64,000 nucleotides of DNA. Origin: Bog-473 sp963777485. GTDB taxonomy: Bacteria; Actinomycetota; Acidimicrobiia; Acidimicrobiales; RAAP-2. This document shows positions 16,052-24,479 of the stretch, in pieces. The stretch is from assembly GCA_963777485.1 (NCBI GenBank), contig CAVZQP010000001.1, positions 1 to 64,000 of the forward strand. The letters are read 5' to 3'. Both the position numbers and the translations under genes were made by a program. The notes under the pieces are model-generated. The model did no database searches. It saw only the letters and a program-made list of their open reading frames with translations, and was not told where the DNA came from. Every line of letters starts with the position of its first letter. The stretch's first letter is position 1.

Positions 16052-17232
16052 GCGAATCCCCCTGTTCCGGGCGTCCGCCGCACGAGGCTCCGGTCCAACC
16101 CGTCGACGGTCGCCGCACCGCACAACGCCATCGCCCGTCGCAGTTCGCTCTCGAACCACCCCAACATCGCGGCCACACCGTCGGCGCCACCCGTGGCAAG
16201 GGCCCACAGCGACGGCCGGCCGACCAGCGCCGCCCGGGCCCCGAGCGCCAGCGCCTTCACGACGTCGGGCGCCCGGCGCAGCCCGCCGTCCACGTACACC
16301 TCGGCCCGTCCGCCGACCGCGTCGACGACCTCCGCCAGGATGTCGGCCGTCGCCGGCGCGTCGGCCAGCTGCCGGGCACCGTGGTTCGACACGACGACAG
16401 CGGCCGCTCCCGCCTCGACACATCGCAGAGCGTCGTCCGCCCGCTGCACACCTTTCACGACGACCGGCAGCGGGCTCAAGCCCGCCAGCCACCCGATGTC
16501 GTCCGGCGTCAACGCCGGCTCGAACTCGTTCGTCACAACCGCCATGAACCCACCCGCACGAGCGCTCGATGTCGAGTCGCCCGCCAGGTTCGGCAGGGCC
16601 AAGTCGTCCGGCAGGTGCACACCCGTCCGCCACTCGCGTAGCCGCAGGCCCGACACCGGCGCGTCCACGGTCAGCACCAGCGCCCGGTATCCGTGCGCCG
16701 CCGCCTTTGCCACCAGGTCGACCGTCCGGGCCCGGTCCCGCAAGACATAGATCTGCATCCAGCGCACCGCGTCGGGCACCGCCGCCGCCACGTCCTCCAA
16801 GGGGCAGGTCGCCAGCGACGAAAGGATCAGCAGCGCCCCGGCCGCCGCCGCCCCCCGGGCGGTCGCCACCTCGCCCTCGGGATGCGCAAGGCCCTGGATC
16901 GCCGTGGGGGCGATCCCCACGGGCGACGCCACCGCCGACCCCAACACCGTGGTCGCCGTCGACACCGACGACACCCCGGCCAGGACCCTGGGGTGGAGCT
17001 GCCAGCGTCCCCACGCCTCCACGTTGCCGGTCAGCAGCCGCTCGTCGTCGGCCCCGCCCGCGTAGTACGCGTACGCCATCTCGCCGATGACATGGCGGGC
17101 CTCCCGCTCCAGGTCCTCGAGGGAGAGGTCGGTCACCATCGGCGCCGACCCGGTCAGTCGCAACCCCGTCTCCGCCTGGTCGTCACCCGAGTTAGGCCCC
17201 GTCGCGTCGGTCCTGGCAGGATGAGCGGGCAC
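16048..17232 (-). CDS. FMN-dependent alpha-hydroxy acid oxidase/dehydrogenase
   Basis: About 394 residues of the lactate/glycolate oxidase family: YYAGGADDE, GIAPTAIQGLAHPEGE, ILSSLATCPLEDV, LVLTVDAP, and the active-site block VVSNHGARQL with its catalytic His, then EVYVDGGLRR and ALGARAALVGRP. It oxidises a 2-hydroxy acid with FMN. The start is chosen at GTG 17232 because TACCAT lies 7 nt upstream; an internal ATG at 17139 would give the compact family N-terminus MVTDLSLEDLERE and is a real alternative. Coupled to the acyl-CoA synthetase by ATGA. Confidence 0.87.
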   Translation of the reverse strand: MPAHPARTDATGPNSGDDQAETGLRLTGSAPMVTDLSLEDLEREARHVIGEMAYAYYAGGADDERLLTGNVEAWGRWQLHPRVLAGVSSVSTATTVLGSAVASPVGIAPTAIQGLAHPEGEVATARGAAAAGALLILSSLATCPLEDVAAAVPDAVRWMQIYVLRDRARTVDLVAKAAAHGYRALVLTVDAPVSGLRLREWRTGVHLPDDLALPNLAGDSTSSARAGGFMAVVTNEFEPALTPDDIGWLAGLSPLPVVVKGVQRADDALRCVEAGAAAVVVSNHGARQLADAPATADILAEVVDAVGGRAEVYVDGGLRRAPDVVKALALGARAALVGRPSLWALATGGADGVAAMLGWFESELRRAMALCGAATVDGLDRSLVRRTPGTGGFA

Positions 17233-17239
17233 GTGCCGC

Positions 17240-17245
17240 ATGGTA
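17240..17245 (-). promoter_or_regulatory. candidate -10 box of the hydroxyacid oxidase / acyl-CoA synthetase operon
   Basis: TACCAT on the minus strand, 7 nt before GTG 17232. Confidence 0.35.
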
Positions 17246-17308
17246 GGCGGCGCCGGGGCCGGCCGACCCAAACCGACCGACCTCGTAGACGAGGTAAGGG
17301 AGGTGTCG

Positions 17309-18181
17309 ATGCGGTTCTCGTATGCGGAGTCGATGGTCGACCCCTCGTACTACCTGCCCCTGGCCCGGGCGGCCGAAGACGCTGGATACGACTCCTTCGT
17401 CGTCCCCGACTCCATCTGCTACCCCGAGGTCTCCGACACCACGTACCCGTTCAACCCCGACGGCAGCCGCGAGTTCCTCGAGGACAAACCGTTCCTCGAG
17501 CCCTTCTCGATCATCCCGGCCATGGGCGCCGTCACCGACCGCATCCGCTTCGTCACCTTCGTCGTCAAGCTCCCCATCCGCCACCCCGTCCTCGTCGCCA
17601 AGCAGATGACCTCGACCGCCGTCCTCACCGACGACCGCCTCGTCCTCGGCGTCGGCACGAGCCCCTGGCCCGAGGACTACGAGATCACCGACGTCCCCTG
17701 GGCCCGCCGCGGCAAGCGCATGGACGAGATGATCACCGTCATGCGCGGCCTCATGGCCGGCGGCTTCTTCGAGTTCCACGGCGAGATCTTCGACGTCCCG
17801 TCCATCAAGATGTGTCCCACGCCGCGCCGTCCCGTGCCCATCCTCATCGGCGGCCACCACGAAGCCGCCCTCAAGCGGGCCGCCGTCGACGGTGACGGTT
17901 GGTTGCACGGCGGCGGCGACCCCGCCGACCTCCCCGGCCTGCTCGATCGCCTCGCCATCCTCCGCAAGGAGCACGGCACCGAGGACAAGCCGTTCGAGGT
18001 CCACGTGATCTCGATCGACGCCTACACACCCGACGGCATCCGCCGGCTCGAGGAGCTCGGCGTCACCGACGTCATCGTCGGGTTCCGCTGGCCCTACGGC
18101 GTCGAGCAGGACACCGAGCCGCTGCAGACCAAGATCGACAACCTGCGCCGCTTCGCCGACGACGTCATCGCCAACGTCTGA
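17309..18181 (+). CDS. LLM-class (F420-dependent) oxidoreductase
   Basis: 290 residues, luciferase-like fold: MRFSYAESMVDPSYYLPLAR start, IIPAMGAVTDRIRFVTFVVKLP, HPVLVAKQMTSTAVLTDDRLVLGVG and PVPILIGGHHEAALKRAA. ATG 17309 is supported by GGGAGG 5-6 nt upstream. It leads a run with an NTF2-like protein, a DUF35 protein and a thiolase, all of types often met in steroid and lipid catabolism. Reaction and substrate unknown. Confidence 0.88.
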   Translation: MRFSYAESMVDPSYYLPLARAAEDAGYDSFVVPDSICYPEVSDTTYPFNPDGSREFLEDKPFLEPFSIIPAMGAVTDRIRFVTFVVKLPIRHPVLVAKQMTSTAVLTDDRLVLGVGTSPWPEDYEITDVPWARRGKRMDEMITVMRGLMAGGFFEFHGEIFDVPSIKMCPTPRRPVPILIGGHHEAALKRAAVDGDGWLHGGGDPADLPGLLDRLAILRKEHGTEDKPFEVHVISIDAYTPDGIRRLEELGVTDVIVGFRWPYGVEQDTEPLQTKIDNLRRFADDVIANV

Positions 18182-18207
18182 TCAGTGACTAGGAGGGAGG
18201 CCTCATC

Positions 18208-18636
18208 ATGACCGACACCGCCAACGACACGCTCACCGCCCGCGAGCTCGGCATCCGCTCCCGCGCCGCCGTCCACGCCCGGGACCGCGACGGCTGGCTC
18301 GACCTCTTCGCCGACGACGCCCTCGTGCAAGATCCCATCGGGCCTTCGCCCTTCGACCCCGAGGGCAAGGGCCACTACGGCAAGAAGGCCATTGCGGCCT
18401 TCTACGACAACGTCATCGCCCCCAGCGAGGCGATCGACTTCGAGATCTTCGAGTCCTATCTCTGCGGCGACGAGGTCGCCGACGTCGGCGTCATCCGCAC
18501 GACGCTGGCCGGCGGCACGCACTGCGCGGTCGTCCATGTCGTCATGACGTACCGCTCCAACGGTGCCAACAAGATTGCCACCCTCCGCGCCTACTGGGAG
18601 TTCGACGCCCTCGAGCTCGTCGAGCTCGAGGGCTGA
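18208..18636 (+). CDS. NTF2-like / SnoaL-type protein (ketosteroid-isomerase fold)
   Basis: 142 residues forming one cone-shaped alpha+beta domain: AAVHARDRDGWLDLFADDALVQDPIGPSPFDP near the start and YWEFDALELVELEG at the end. This fold includes ketosteroid isomerases and polyketide cyclases, but the specific catalytic residues are not diagnostic here. It has the strong ribosome site AGGAGGGAGG before ATG 18208. Located between the LLM oxidoreductase and DUF35 genes, so it probably acts on an intermediate of the same pathway. Confidence 0.83.
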   Translation: MTDTANDTLTARELGIRSRAAVHARDRDGWLDLFADDALVQDPIGPSPFDPEGKGHYGKKAIAAFYDNVIAPSEAIDFEIFESYLCGDEVADVGVIRTTLAGGTHCAVVHVVMTYRSNGANKIATLRAYWEFDALELVELEG

Positions 18637-18650
18637 GCCGAACGCCGCCC

Positions 18651-19052
18651 ATGGCCCGTTCCGTCATGGTCCGCGAGGGGCTCTTCTCCGAGGACGGAGT
18701 GCTGCTGGGCAGCCGGTGTTCCAACTGCGGATCGACGCTCTTCCCCCGGGTCGACTCCTGCACCTACTGCGCCGCCGAGGACCCCGCACCTGTCGAGCTG
18801 TCCCGTCGGGGCACGCTCTGGTCGTGGACCGCGGTCACCGCACCGCCGCCGGGCTACGCAGGTGCGGTCCCCTTCGGGATCGGCATCGTCGAGCTGCCCG
18901 AGGGCGTCCGTGTCATCACCCGCCTCACCGAGAGCGACCCGGCCGCGCTGGCCGCCGGCCAGGCGATGGAATGCCGCGTCGTCACCCTCCATGCCGACGC
19001 CGAGGGCAACGACGTCGTGACCTACGCCTTCGCACCGGTGGCGGGCGCATGA
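18651..19052 (+). CDS. DUF35 / OB-fold zinc-ribbon acyl-CoA-binding protein
   Basis: 133 residues. The N-terminal rubredoxin-like zinc ribbon has two Cys pairs (RCSNCG and CTYCAA), followed by an OB-fold with GTLWSWTAVTAPPPGYAG and PFGIGIVELPEGVRV. DUF35 proteins bind acyl-CoA and form complexes with the thiolase encoded next to them. The stop overlaps the thiolase start as ATGA, matching that partnership. An alternative ATG lies 15 bp downstream of the chosen start. Confidence 0.88.
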   Translation: MARSVMVREGLFSEDGVLLGSRCSNCGSTLFPRVDSCTYCAAEDPAPVELSRRGTLWSWTAVTAPPPGYAGAVPFGIGIVELPEGVRVITRLTESDPAALAAGQAMECRVVTLHADAEGNDVVTYAFAPVAGA

Positions 19053-20197
19053 GCGCATCCTCCTCGGTCGTCGTCGCCGGCGTCGGCATGCATCCCTTCG
19101 GTCGTTTCGACGCGTCCACGACCGACATGGGCGTCGTCGCCGTCCGGTCCGCCCTCAAGGAGGCGGGCGTCGGGAAGGGCGGCTTCCAGGCCGCGTTCTG
19201 CGGGACGGCCTACGGGGGCGTCGCCACCGGCCACAAGGTCCTCAGCCGTCTCGGCATGACCGGCATGCCGATCGTCGACATCGAGGCTGGATGCGCGAGC
19301 GGTGGTGCCGCCCTGATGCTCGCCGCCGCCGCCATCCGCGCCGGCCAGTACGACACGGTCCTCGTCTTCGGCACCGAGAAGATGCCCAAGGGCATCATCC
19401 GCTCCTCCTTCTTCGAGACGTGGCAGGAGGAGGCCGGCCTCGCCGCCACCCCCGCCTTCTTCGCCCTGCGTGCCCAGCGCCTCTGCCAGACGTCCGGCGT
19501 CACCAAGGACCACCTCGCACGCGTCGTCGTGAAGAACCGCCGCCAGGGCGCCGCCAACCCCGACGCCATGTTCCAGAAGGAGACATCCGTCGAGGAGGTC
19601 CTCGCCTCCCGCGTCGTGTGCGAGCCGCTCCACCTCTTCATGCTCTGCTCGCCCAACGAGGGTGCCGCCGCCCTGGTCCTGCGCCGGTCCGACCTGGCCA
19701 CACCGGGCACCACTGGGGTCACCCTCGCCTCCGCCGTGCTGCGCTCGCACATCCCCGGGCCCGTCCTCAGCGAGTCGACCCCGCTCTCCGGCCTCACCGA
19801 CGACTCGGTGCCCGCGCCCACGACGCTCGCCGCCACGGACGCCTACGAGGAGGCCGGCCTCGGGCCGGAGGACCTCGACGTCGTCGAGTGCCAGGACACC
19901 GACGCCGCCCGTGAGCTCGGCTCGTGCGAGGAACTCGGGCTCTGTGAGCCCGGCGGCTCGGCGGCCCTCCTCGACTCCGGCGCCACCGCGCTCGGCGGGC
20001 GCCTCCCGGTCAACCCGAGCGGCGGCCTGCTCTCCAAGGGCGAGCCCCTCGGTGCTTCCGCTCTCGGCCAGATCGTCGAGCTCGTGCGCCAGCTCCGCGG
20101 CGAGTGCGGCCCCCGTCAGGTGGAAGGCGCCCGCACCGCTCTGTCCCACACGGTCGGCCGTGGTGCCAACGCCGGCGTCGTCATCCTCACCCGCTGA
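19049..20197 (+). CDS. thiolase-superfamily protein, lipid-transfer (Ltp/SCP-x) type, unusual active site
   Basis: 382 residues of the thiolase fold. The nucleophile loop is present as VDIEAGCASGGAALML with Cys82. Two positions that normally hold His are changed: the 'HD(A/C)F' loop reads ECQDTDAARELG (Gln282), and the 'GHPLGATG' loop reads NPSGGLLSKGEPLGAS with Glu332 in place of His. The C-terminal second Cys motif is also absent (HTVGRGAN), as in Ltp-type aldolases. Coupled to DUF35 by ATGA, as in steroid side-chain retro-aldolase complexes. The most likely role is C-C bond cleavage or formation on an acyl-CoA, but the chemistry is not that of a standard thiolase. Confidence 0.85.
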   Translation: MSASSSVVVAGVGMHPFGRFDASTTDMGVVAVRSALKEAGVGKGGFQAAFCGTAYGGVATGHKVLSRLGMTGMPIVDIEAGCASGGAALMLAAAAIRAGQYDTVLVFGTEKMPKGIIRSSFFETWQEEAGLAATPAFFALRAQRLCQTSGVTKDHLARVVVKNRRQGAANPDAMFQKETSVEEVLASRVVCEPLHLFMLCSPNEGAAALVLRRSDLATPGTTGVTLASAVLRSHIPGPVLSESTPLSGLTDDSVPAPTTLAATDAYEEAGLGPEDLDVVECQDTDAARELGSCEELGLCEPGGSAALLDSGATALGGRLPVNPSGGLLSKGEPLGASALGQIVELVRQLRGECGPRQVEGARTALSHTVGRGANAGVVILTR

Positions 20198-20933
20198 GGG
20201 ATCGGTCCATCAGCTCGACGGCCTCGGGAAGCTCCGAGAGTGAGCGCACCACCGCATCGGGCAGGACATCCGTGTCGACCAGGCCCTGACCGAAGGACCC
20301 GTCGCCGTCCCGGTCGATCCACACCGCCGACCACCCGGCGCGCTTCGCCCCGACGACGTCGTTGATCGGATGGTCGCCGACCAGCAGGCAACGTCCAGGC
20401 GGAACGCCCAACTGTCGCTCGACGATCGCGAAGATGCCTTTGTCCGGCTTGGCCACCCGGTGGTCCTGCGCGAACACGACCGACTCGAAGAACCCGTCGA
20501 GCCCGACCTTCTCGGGCAACCGGCTGCCGTTGGACAGCAATCCCAGCCGGTACCGCGGTCGGAGCGCCTCCAAACACGAGACCGTGTCGGCAAAGAGCGC
20601 CGGGTCGCGGTCACGGTGGGCGAAGTACGAGTCGCTCAACTCCAGCGTCAGCGCCTCGTCTGCCGCGTCGTCGCCTCCCTCTGCGGCCCGCAACCGTTCG
20701 AGCGTCCGGGCGAAACCCAGCACGCGCAACCGCGCCAGGTTGTACTCGACGCCCTCCCACTCCTCGCCGACGACCGCACGATCCCCCTCGAGGTCCTCCC
20801 ACGACAGCGCATCCGCGAACGCACCCGGCCGCGCCACGCGCAACTCGTCGGCGATCGCCGTCAGTGCTTCGCGCATCACCCGCTCGAAGTCCCACAGGGT
20901 CTGGTCCCCGTCGAAGAGGACGGCCTCGATCAC
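20187..20933 (-). CDS. HAD-superfamily hydrolase
   Basis: 248 residues. Motif I is VLFDGDQTLWDF (DGDQT), motif II LLSNGS, motif III Lys in RVAKPDKGIF and motif IV CLLVGDHPINDVVGAKRAG. Probably a phosphatase with a helical cap. The gene ends inside the convergent thiolase gene (11-bp overlap). It begins 15 bp downstream of the quinone-oxidoreductase gene on the same strand, so the two form a small operon. Confidence 0.88.
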   Translation of the reverse strand: MIEAVLFDGDQTLWDFERVMREALTAIADELRVARPGAFADALSWEDLEGDRAVVGEEWEGVEYNLARLRVLGFARTLERLRAAEGGDDAADEALTLELSDSYFAHRDRDPALFADTVSCLEALRPRYRLGLLSNGSRLPEKVGLDGFFESVVFAQDHRVAKPDKGIFAIVERQLGVPPGRCLLVGDHPINDVVGAKRAGWSAVWIDRDGDGSFGQGLVDTDVLPDAVVRSLSELPEAVELMDRSLSG

Positions 20934-20948
20934 GCAGTCACGCAGTCA

Positions 20949-21890
20949 TCAGGCGACGAGCACCACCTTGCCCAACTTGCCGCCCGCCCCGAAGTGCTCG
21001 TACGCCGCGTCGGCCTCCGCCAACGCAAAGGTCTCCGCGACCGGCACCCGCAACCGTCCCGCCTCCAGCAGCGGCAGCACGTGCGCAGCCACCGCCGCGG
21101 TCACGTCCGCCTTCTGCTGACGGCTGCGTGAGCGCAAGGTCGAACCACCGATGCGTATGCGTTTGGTCATCAGCGTCATGAGGTCGATCTCCATCCGGCT
21201 CCCCGAACCGACCCCGATCACGACGACCCGTGACCACTCGGCCAAGTGCGGCAGCACACCCGCCAGGCTCGCCTGCCCCACCAGCTCGAGCACGACGTCG
21301 TACGGGCCGTGCTCACCCTCCGTCCCGGGAGCGATCACCACGTCGGCGCCCAGCTCCCGCACCGCCGCATGATGCGCCTCGTTCCGCACCGTGGCGGTCA
21401 CGTGCGCGCCCGCTGCCGCGGCGAGTTGCACCCCGGCCGTCCCCACGCCCCCTGCCGCGCCGCTCACCAGCACGCGCTCGCCCATGACCAGCCCGGCCTG
21501 CGTGAACAGCGCGTCGTACGCGGTCGAGAACGCCTCGGGAAAACCTCCCGCCGCCACCCAGTCCAACCCGTCGGGCACACGAAGCGCGTCGACCTCGTCG
21601 ACCACCGCCATCTCCGCTTGGGCCCCGCCCCCGACCACCGCCATCACCCGGTCGTGGGGGGCCCACAGCCGCACGGCGCCACCCACGGCCACCACCTCGC
21701 CCGCCATCTCCATCCCGGGGATGTCCTCGGGCCACCCGGGCGGCGCGGGATACAACCCCATCCGTTGCACCAGGTCAGCCGAGTTGATGCCCGCCCCCTT
21801 CACCGAGACCAGCACCTGCGTGTCACCGGGCACCGGGTCGTCGCGCTCTTCCCAAAGCAGTTGGTTGTCCTTGATCACGATGGCGTGCAC
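20949..21890 (-). CDS. zinc-free MDR oxidoreductase (quinone oxidoreductase family)
   Basis: About 313 residues. Medium-chain dehydrogenase/reductase fold: KGAGINSADLVQRMGLYP, IPGMEMAGEVVAVG, then the NADPH-binding Rossmann motif VLVSGAAGGVGTAGVQLA. The structural and catalytic zinc ligands of alcohol dehydrogenases are absent, which places it in the quinone oxidoreductase/crotonase-reductase branch. GTG 21890 is selected over 21929 because TAGGTT lies 7 nt upstream. Divergent from glutathione peroxidase. Confidence 0.87.
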   Translation of the reverse strand: MHAIVIKDNQLLWEERDDPVPGDTQVLVSVKGAGINSADLVQRMGLYPAPPGWPEDIPGMEMAGEVVAVGGAVRLWAPHDRVMAVVGGGAQAEMAVVDEVDALRVPDGLDWVAAGGFPEAFSTAYDALFTQAGLVMGERVLVSGAAGGVGTAGVQLAAAAGAHVTATVRNEAHHAAVRELGADVVIAPGTEGEHGPYDVVLELVGQASLAGVLPHLAEWSRVVVIGVGSGSRMEIDLMTLMTKRIRIGGSTLRSRSRQQKADVTAAVAAHVLPLLEAGRLRVPVAETFALAEADAAYEHFGAGGKLGKVVLVA

Positions 21891-21897
21891 GCCGGCC

Positions 21898-21903
21898 AAC
21901 CTA
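21898..21903 (-). promoter_or_regulatory. -10 box of leaderless MDR oxidoreductase mRNA
   Basis: TAGGTT on the minus strand, 7 nt before the GTG at 21890. Confidence 0.45.
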
Positions 21904-21932
21904 ACCCCGAGCGCACCACCGCCGGCCACCGG

Positions 21933-21938
21933 TAACGT
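21933..21938 (+). promoter_or_regulatory. -10 box of leaderless glutathione peroxidase mRNA
   Basis: TAACGT followed by 7 nt and the ATG at 21946. Together with the box at 21898 it forms a divergent promoter in 55 bp. Confidence 0.5.
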
Positions 21939-21945
21939 CGTTGCT

Positions 21946-22434
21946 ATGGCTCTTTACGACATCCCCATCCACACCCTCCAGGGCGCCGACGCCAAGCTCG
22001 CCGACTACGCCGGCAAGACCCTGTTGGTCGTCAACGTCGCCTCCAAGTGCGGTCTCACCCCGCAGTACGAAGGGCTCGAGCGCCTGCAGAAGACATATGC
22101 CGACCGCGGCTTCAGCGTCATCGGCTTCCCCTGCAACCAGTTCCTCGGCCAGGAGCCCGGCAGCGCCGAGGAGATCGAGCAGTTCTGCTCCACCACCTAC
22201 GGCGTCACCTTTCCCCTCATGGAGAAGATCGACGTCAACGGCGACGACCGCCACCCGATCTACGCCGAGCTCACGGAGAAGACCGACGCCGAGGGCAACG
22301 CCGGCGACATCACGTGGAACTTCGAGAAGTTCCTCCTGAGCCCGAAGGGCGAGATCGTCGCCCGCTACCGCCCCCAGGTGGAGCCGGAGGACGAGGCCAT
22401 CGTGGGCGACATCGAGGCGCAGCTCGCCGCTTGA
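21946..22434 (+). CDS. glutathione/thioredoxin peroxidase
   Basis: 162 residues, complete GPx domain. Peroxidatic Cys35 lies in NVASKCGLTPQY, with Gln in GFPCNQFLGQE (residue 65) and Trp in ITWNFEKFL (residue 124), the standard Cys-Gln-Trp site. Actinobacteria lack glutathione, so thioredoxin or mycothiol-linked reductants are more likely donors (established for Cys-type bacterial GPx). The stop overlaps the next gene's TTG start (TTGA), so the downstream phosphatase is translationally coupled. Confidence 0.93.
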   Translation: MALYDIPIHTLQGADAKLADYAGKTLLVVNVASKCGLTPQYEGLERLQKTYADRGFSVIGFPCNQFLGQEPGSAEEIEQFCSTTYGVTFPLMEKIDVNGDDRHPIYAELTEKTDAEGNAGDITWNFEKFLLSPKGEIVARYRPQVEPEDEAIVGDIEAQLAA

Positions 22435-23144
22435 ACCCGCCCGATTTCACCGCGTCCGTCTTCGACATGGACGGGCTGCTGATCGACTCGGAGGTGCTGT
22501 GGCACGAGGCCGAGCTCGAGATACTCGGTGACCTCGGCGTCCCCCTCGAGAAGGACGGCTTCCGGACGACCAAGGGGATGTTCGTCCACGAGGTGACCCA
22601 GCACTGGTACGGGCTCTACCCGTGGCCCGGCCCGTCCCCGGCCGACGTCGCGGTGTCGATCGTCGACCGGGTGATCGACCTGATCCTCACCAAAGGAGTG
22701 CTCAAGCCGGGCGCCATCGGTGCCATCGACCTTTGCGCCGCGCACAACTGGCCCCTCGCCGTCGCGTCCTCGTCGGAGTACCGCCTCATCGACGCCGCGC
22801 TCGAGCATTTCGCCCTGCGCGACCGCTTCGCCCTCGTCCACTCCGCGGAGGACGAGGCGTACGGCAAGCCCCACCCCGCCGTGTTCCTGACGGCGGCTTC
22901 GAAGCTCGGCGCAGCGCCGAAGCACTGCCTGACGTGGGAGGACGCGCCCGCCGGCGTCGTGGCGGCGAAGGCGGCGTCGATGGCCTGCATCGCTGTCCCC
23001 GAACGGGGCGAGGGAGCCGACCCCACCTTCGGGCTCGCCGACCTCGTCGTCGATTCCTTGGAAGAGGTCGATGCCGCCTCCCTGGACGAGGTCGCCCGTC
23101 GGCACTTCGCCTGGGGTGCGACGACGACCGACTCGTCCTCTTAG
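22431..23144 (+). CDS. HAD phosphatase, HxpB/beta-phosphoglucomutase subfamily
   Basis: 237 residues starting at TTG 22431, overlapping the GPx stop. Motif I is SVFDMDGLLIDSEVLWHEAE (DMDGLLIDSE), motif II VASSSEYR, motif III AYGKPHPAVF and motif IV LTWEDAPAGVVAAKAA. Closest in pattern to hexitol/2-deoxyglucose-6-phosphatases (HxpB). It removes phosphate from a sugar phosphate, possibly as metabolite repair. The 3' end shares a 4-bp TTAG stop overlap with the convergent gene. Confidence 0.88.
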   Translation: MNPPDFTASVFDMDGLLIDSEVLWHEAELEILGDLGVPLEKDGFRTTKGMFVHEVTQHWYGLYPWPGPSPADVAVSIVDRVIDLILTKGVLKPGAIGAIDLCAAHNWPLAVASSSEYRLIDAALEHFALRDRFALVHSAEDEAYGKPHPAVFLTAASKLGAAPKHCLTWEDAPAGVVAAKAASMACIAVPERGEGADPTFGLADLVVDSLEEVDAASLDEVARRHFAWGATTTDSSS

Positions 23145-23926
23145 TCCCGGCGTCCGGGCCGGACCTGTTCCAGGCGGGCTGCGACCTCCCGGTAGCGCGT
23201 CACCGGAATGAGGTGGACGCCGTCGAGCGCGCCCGACTCCCGGATCCTCTCGACCAGCTCGCACGCCGCGTCCACGCCGGCGTTGCGGTCCTGCTCCAGC
23301 CGCTCGATCAGTTTGCCCGGCACCGCGAGGCCCGAGATGTCGTTGCCCAACCGGCGCGCCATGGCGGCGCTCGGCAGGACGATCACCCCCGCATAGACGG
23401 GGACCGACAGCTCCACCTGCGAGCGCCAGCGCAGCAGGTCGTCGAGCGAGAACCCGATCTGGACGAACAGGAAATCCGCGCTCCGTTTCCACTCCGGCAC
23501 CGCCCGCAAGCCCGTCGCAGCGCCGAAGCGCATCGTCGTGCCGGCTTCCAGCGACTCTGCGTACATGCGCCCCTCGGCGATCATGGTCCGCACCGTCAGC
23601 TCGCTGGTGCGCGTCCCGGCGAGGGGATCGTCGCCGTAGACGAAGAGGAACTCGTCGACGCCGTAGGCGGTTGCCGTGAGCAGATCACGCCGGAAGCCGA
23701 GCAGGTTGCGGTCGCGGGCGTTGAGGCACGCGATCGAGCGACCGCCCATCGCCTGCACCTCGTGGGCCACCGCGACGCTCGACACCGTGGCCCGTCCGAT
23801 GTGGTTGTCGGGGATGAGGAAGGCGCTGGCGATCGGGCTGAGGACCCCGATCTGGTGCCGGACCTTCTTCAGGTCCGGCGTGGTCGCCGGTTCGATCTCG
23901 CAGATGACCTCGAAACGCGCCGCCAT
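23141..23926 (-). CDS. methylenetetrahydrofolate reductase-like protein
   Basis: 261 residues, shorter than the usual 290-300 of MetF. TIM-barrel features of the MTHFR family: FEVICEIEPATTPDLKKVRHQIGVL, FLIPDNHIGRATVSSVAVAHEVQAMG, IACLNARDRNLLGFRRDLL, EFLFVYGDDP, and ADFLFVQIGFSLDDLLRW. It would reduce 5,10-methylene-THF with FAD, or be a relative with a different folate or C1 role. ATG 23926 follows the GNAT stop by 5 bp. Confidence 0.8.
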   Translation of the reverse strand: MAARFEVICEIEPATTPDLKKVRHQIGVLSPIASAFLIPDNHIGRATVSSVAVAHEVQAMGGRSIACLNARDRNLLGFRRDLLTATAYGVDEFLFVYGDDPLAGTRTSELTVRTMIAEGRMYAESLEAGTTMRFGAATGLRAVPEWKRSADFLFVQIGFSLDDLLRWRSQVELSVPVYAGVIVLPSAAMARRLGNDISGLAVPGKLIERLEQDRNAGVDAACELVERIRESGALDGVHLIPVTRYREVAARLEQVRPGRRD

Positions 23927-23931
23927 GTTCG

Positions 23932-24417
23932 TCAGCCGACGACCTTGCGGAACCGGATCCAGCCCGCTGGGAGTGGTGCCCCATCGGGCGTGACGAAGAT
24001 GCGCTCCCACCCCATCGCCTCGTACAACGCGACCGCCTCGTGCTGCCGGTCGCCCGTCTCGATCCGCAGCACCGAGAGGTCGAGGTCACAGGCGGCGTCC
24101 TCGATCCCCGCCATGAGGTTTCGCCCGACGCCTCGGCCACGCCACGCCGGGTCGACCCACAGGCGGCGGACCTCGCCCGTCCCCGTCGCCACGGCGCGCA
24201 GTCCCGCACCACCGACCGGTTCTCCCCCCTCCGACCGGGCGATCAGGAAGACGCCCGCCGGAGGATCGAACATGGCGGCGGTCAGTCCGCGCTCCCCGTC
24301 GTCGAGGAAGCCGTAGCGCGCCACCAGCTCCGCTTCGGCCTGCGCCACCACCCAGCGGGGACCCTCCGACCCGTAGGGCTCCGGCTGCAACGACACGAGG
24401 AAAGTGGATGGATGCAC
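23932..24417 (-). CDS. GNAT-family N-acetyltransferase
   Basis: 161 residues. The acetyl-CoA-binding loop is VRRLWVDPAWRGRGVGRNLM (R-x-x-G-x-G at about residues 93-98), followed by VLRIETGDRQHEAVALYEAMGWE, the classic GNAT C-terminal beta-bulge helix. Substrate unknown. The GTG start at 24417 lies back to back with the ileS leader. The MTHFR-like gene follows after 5 bp, so they are co-transcribed. Confidence 0.87.
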   Translation of the reverse strand: MHPSTFLVSLQPEPYGSEGPRWVVAQAEAELVARYGFLDDGERGLTAAMFDPPAGVFLIARSEGGEPVGGAGLRAVATGTGEVRRLWVDPAWRGRGVGRNLMAGIEDAACDLDLSVLRIETGDRQHEAVALYEAMGWERIFVTPDGAPLPAGWIRFRKVVG

Positions 24418-24423
24418 ACCCTC

Positions 24424-24429
24424 TATCCT
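24424..24429 (+). promoter_or_regulatory. candidate -10 box for ileS
   Basis: TATCCT about 50 nt before the chosen ileS start. It lies downstream of the alternative ATG at 24408, which argues for the later start and for a roughly 45-nt leader. Confidence 0.4.
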
Positions 24430-24438
24430 TTCCGAGAC

Positions 24439-24460
24439 GCCGGGACGCTCGTTTCCCGGC
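24439..24460 (+). promoter_or_regulatory. hairpin in the ileS leader
   Basis: Arms GCCGGGA and TCCCGGC are perfectly complementary around an 8-nt loop, ending 19 nt before the GTG start. It could influence translation or mRNA stability. No T-box consensus is visible. Confidence 0.4.
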
Positions 24461-24479
24461 TCCGATCACCACCTTTTCC

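Noticed and set aside
14606..16750. 714-codon plus-strand frame over the acyl-CoA synthetase and hydroxyacid oxidase
   Set aside because: Spans two coupled genes on the other strand and shows only biased composition.
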